Shown here in pieces: positions 61,348-64,000 of a stretch of 64,000 nucleotides of DNA. The position numbers and the translations under genes were made by a program. Position 1 is the first letter of the stretch; every line of letters starts with the position of its first letter. A model generated the notes under the pieces. That model was not told the DNA's origin. It saw nothing but the letters and a program-made list of their open reading frames with translations, and did not search any database. Location: NCBI GenBank assembly GCA_022496805.1, contig CM040100.1, positions 13,483,009-13,547,008 on the forward strand, read 5' to 3'. The DNA comes from Pohlia nutans. Taxonomy: Eukaryota; Streptophyta; Bryopsida; Bryales; Mniaceae.

Positions 61348-63520
61348 TATCTTGTGTTATATAGGTCTTTGAAAGACGGTGCTACATTAAGGGTTCATTT
61401 ACAAAACTTGCGCGATTAATACTACGAAAGTATTTAAAGAGTCATCCTACAAAAGTATGGTTGTTTTAGCCAATTCTCTTGTACACGACACATCCATTTG
61501 TGTTATAGATGATATTGCCACGTAGACCATTTATGGCATGCAAGTGGAAAACTACATTCTTGCTATTTCGCTAGATTGAGGAATGCTCGTATGTGAGCGG
61601 TGAGCGGAGAGTTGTTTTCCAAATTTAGGATTTCTAAAAATGATGGATTATAGACGGAACCTTGAATCTTGCGTTTTTTTTGAAGGGATAATATGGGAGG
61701 CACTTCTTTAGTACCGAAAGATAAAATAAAGAATAGATTGAGTTCACATTTTTATAAATAGTGGTAGAAACTTCAACAAAACAACTATTGAATGAAGAAT
61801 ATAATACCCTCAGTTAATAAAATAAGGAACTAGTTATACTATATGCAAGTCTATATTTTTAAAGAATATGTTGATGAACATAACATAAGAATAGAACAGT
61901 AACAATAAAAATAGGCGTTTTCAAGAAAGGCAATGGTGGAAAATGTTGTCATAAGCGTCGAGTTTTGATATTTTGTGGGCTTTTGGGTTCTGTAGAAAAA
62001 AATGTATATACTATGAGGACGTGAAATTTTAGAGATATGTATATTTAGGTTGGGTGCATCTGTTTATTCTTTTCAAAGTCTAATTTTAGAATAAATGGGT
62101 TAAATTGGAGGATTTTGCGTGAAATATGGTGTGGTGTTTTTTGAATATGTGGTGTTTTTTCATTGACGAAAACACTATTTTACAGATTAATTCTTTTCTC
62201 ATATCCTTGTGTTTAAACCATGATGTTTTTGGAGTTATGTTTCTAAAAATGCTATGGTAGATAGTATGTAGAAAAAGATTATAATTTTTTATTTATTTTT
62301 CCATATGTACATGTACATATTTATCATAATTATAAAGCTTTCTCTTCTATGATTCCAACGCAACTTTCGGTTTCAAAATTGAATCATTTTTGCACCTCCT
62401 ACAGCTCCTCAAAGTTCCTACATACTACGATGAAAATTCAGGGCCAAAAAAATTCGTAAGCATGTTGTACCCGACTGTACTATAGTAAGTTTCTTCTTGT
62501 AGCTTCTACATTATACTTTTGTGAAAAATTTAGGAAATAAAATTTGTACTTTTATGAAGAATGTAATAGTAATCATCAAAACATTACTTTGTTTTGGGTT
62601 TAGGGTTTAGGGTCCCGCCACCATCTTTGATAACGCTCCTTTTACTAATAGGATACTCTAGGCTCATTTTTCTTACTATTACAATGTATGCTACAATAAT
62701 TTGGAATTTTGTAATCTAGTATGTTCTAACTTGAATCACATGGACATTTGTTACTAATTACAATTGATCCTTGTTTGTCAAAGTTGACTCTATGAAAGGT
62801 ATTTGCGCTGAGAAATTTTGCCACTGTCTCTGCTCTTTAAATTCATTATTTCACGACGTCAATATTAATCGTTGAACTTCATGTAGAGCCAAATCATTTT
62901 GTATCATGCATGTCATTGTATATGATGAAAAGAACTTTTGGTCAAGCCCTAGAATAAAATCTTTAGGCCCGATTCGCTAATTTCATATAAAGTCTTTGGG
63001 TTCAATTTGCTAATTTTATATAAATTCATTGGATTCAAATTGCTAGTTTTGTATAAAGCTATTGGATCTGATCTACAAATTTCATACAAAGTCATTAGAT
63101 CCAATTTTCTAGTTTCAAGCAATCATATTGTTTACCGAAAACCTTGGCTCTAAGTGCTCAAAAATGGTAAGATAGTAAGATAACTTGAAAATATTCATTA
63201 TAAGTAATAAAATATTTTTTAGTTGATTCAAGCATAAAATTAATAAGTCCTAAACTTTGTACCCTACTAAAGTTTCCAAGATTCTCTTCAATGCTCTTGG
63301 ATGTTCTTTGTTTTTACATCTTAAGTTTGTCTTACTTGCCTGACTCCTATTAAACTTCCTCATATAATGGCAAGTGTCATTTTTCACTCTAATTCCAAGG
63401 AAAATTACTGTACGAGTAAAAATCAAATGAAGCAGTAGGGGGTGCAATAAACCCTATTGTTATAGAATGTAATGGTAGTGCATCCTTTCTTCTTTTTATT
63501 AACATTTTTTACTATCTTCC
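61348..63520. other. AT-rich spacer
   Basis: No gene is supported. It holds a short telomere-like stretch GGGTTTAGGGTTTAGGG (62596-62612) and four imperfect ~34-bp units at about 62970-63118 (CTAATTTCATATAAAGTC type). Confidence 0.5.
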
Positions 63521-63680
63521 TTGAATCTTCTCTGTTGCATTTTGATCGGATGAATTTTAATTTCCAAAACATTCATCATTCACCTGATAGATAATGAAGC
63601 TTGAATCTTCTCTATTGAGTTTTGATCGGATGAATTTTAATTTCCAAAACATTCATCATTCACCTGATAGATAATGAAGC
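63521..63680. repeat. 80-bp tandem duplication
   Basis: 63521-63600 and 63601-63680 (starting TTGAATCTTCTCT) differ at only three positions. It lies about 200 bp upstream of the eL32 start. Confidence 0.9.
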
Positions 63681-63772
63681 TTAAGGCCTCATAGTTGTAA
63701 ACATGGAAAGAAGGTTCTAATATCTACACCAGCTATAGATTTTATTGCCTAGTGGGACGAGCTAATGGCAGG

Positions 63773-63782
63773 TTTAGGGTTT
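63773..63782 (+). promoter_or_regulatory. Telo-box upstream of eL32
   Basis: TTTAGGGTTT lies about 100 bp before the eL32 ATG, as common in plant ribosomal-protein genes. Confidence 0.55.
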
Positions 63783-63880
63783 GAGCAGAGCTCTGGAGCA
63801 GCTCTTTTCCTGAGAGTCGTTGTTGCGTCTCGCCGCTCCGCTGAATCTCGCGGTTGCGCATTTCGAGCAAGTACGGCACC

Positions 63881-64000
63881 ATGGTGACCCCTCTCGTCAA
63901 GCGCGATGTCATCAAGAAGCGCGTCAAGAAGTTCAAGCGCATGCAGTCTGACCGCAAGATTTGCGTCAAGGTAATAACAACAATCCAATTTGCGTTTAGG
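63881..64000 (+). CDS. RPL32: 60S ribosomal protein eL32, first exon (partial)
   Basis: Exon 63881-63970 encodes 30 residues from MVTPLVKRDVIKKRVKKF to QSDRKICVK, then a donor AAG|GTAATA; the rest is beyond the window. The stretch RVKKFKRxQSDRK is diagnostic of eL32, a cytosolic large-subunit protein of about 130 residues. The ATG is in a good context (CACCATGG). Confidence 0.93.
   Translation, partial: MVTPLVKRDVIKKRVKKFKRMQSDRKICVKVITTIQFAFR

Noticed and set aside
1..64000. CRISPR arrays, prokaryotic operons or phage-like systems
   Set aside because: No regularly spaced direct repeats or bacterial gene organisation; all recognised genes are spliced plant genes or eukaryotic RNA genes.

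Overview
The window looks like nuclear DNA of a land plant. The evidence is spliceosomal introns with GT..AG borders, a P-class pentatricopeptide (PPR) protein, an NPF/PTR transporter, two-domain B3 transcription factors, a DUF1995 protein of the plastid type, TTTAGGG-type telo-box motifs beside ribosomal-protein genes, and plant-like U6 and tRNA-Leu genes. The lineage is not fixed by what I can see; a non-seed land plant is plausible but unproven. Spacers and introns are AT-rich and full of small DNA transposons.

Layout. 1.0-10.2 kb, minus strand: a 12-exon PPR gene closely resembling Arabidopsis EMB2654, a factor for plastid rps12 trans-splicing. 11.3-16.5 kb, plus: an NPF transporter in seven recognisable exons, with a tRNA-Leu(CAA) on the opposite strand inside its first recognised intron. 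18.7-23.4 kb: a two-B3-domain gene (plus) and an eL36 gene (minus). 26.9-29.2 kb, plus: a SUMO-like-domain protein. 30.7-31.8 kb, plus: a plant multi-pass membrane protein. 34.3-37.2 kb: two Tc1/mariner-like foldback elements. 38.5 kb, minus: an orphan terminal exon of uL23. 39.9-44.4 kb, plus: a seven-exon DUF1995 gene with a U6 snRNA gene inside an intron. 47.8-52.5 kb: a second eL36 (plus) and second B3 gene (minus), mirror-image paralogs of the 18.7-23.4 kb block. 52.5-63.5 kb: nested repeats, a 1.7-kb palindrome and a few gene fragments. 63.9 kb to the end, plus: the first exon of eL32, cut by the window edge.

The main structural result is an inverted duplication, with arms of about 4.7 kb or more centred near 35.58 kb, that doubled eL36 and the adjacent B3 gene. 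Both eL36 copies encode the same 110 residues and both B3 copies keep all four exons open, so both arms look functional. The main mobile-DNA result is several TTAA-bordered MITE-like families. All five copies of one 230-bp family lie inside introns of three different genes. Gene models were built by reading frames, splice sites and remembered family sequences; no search was run.
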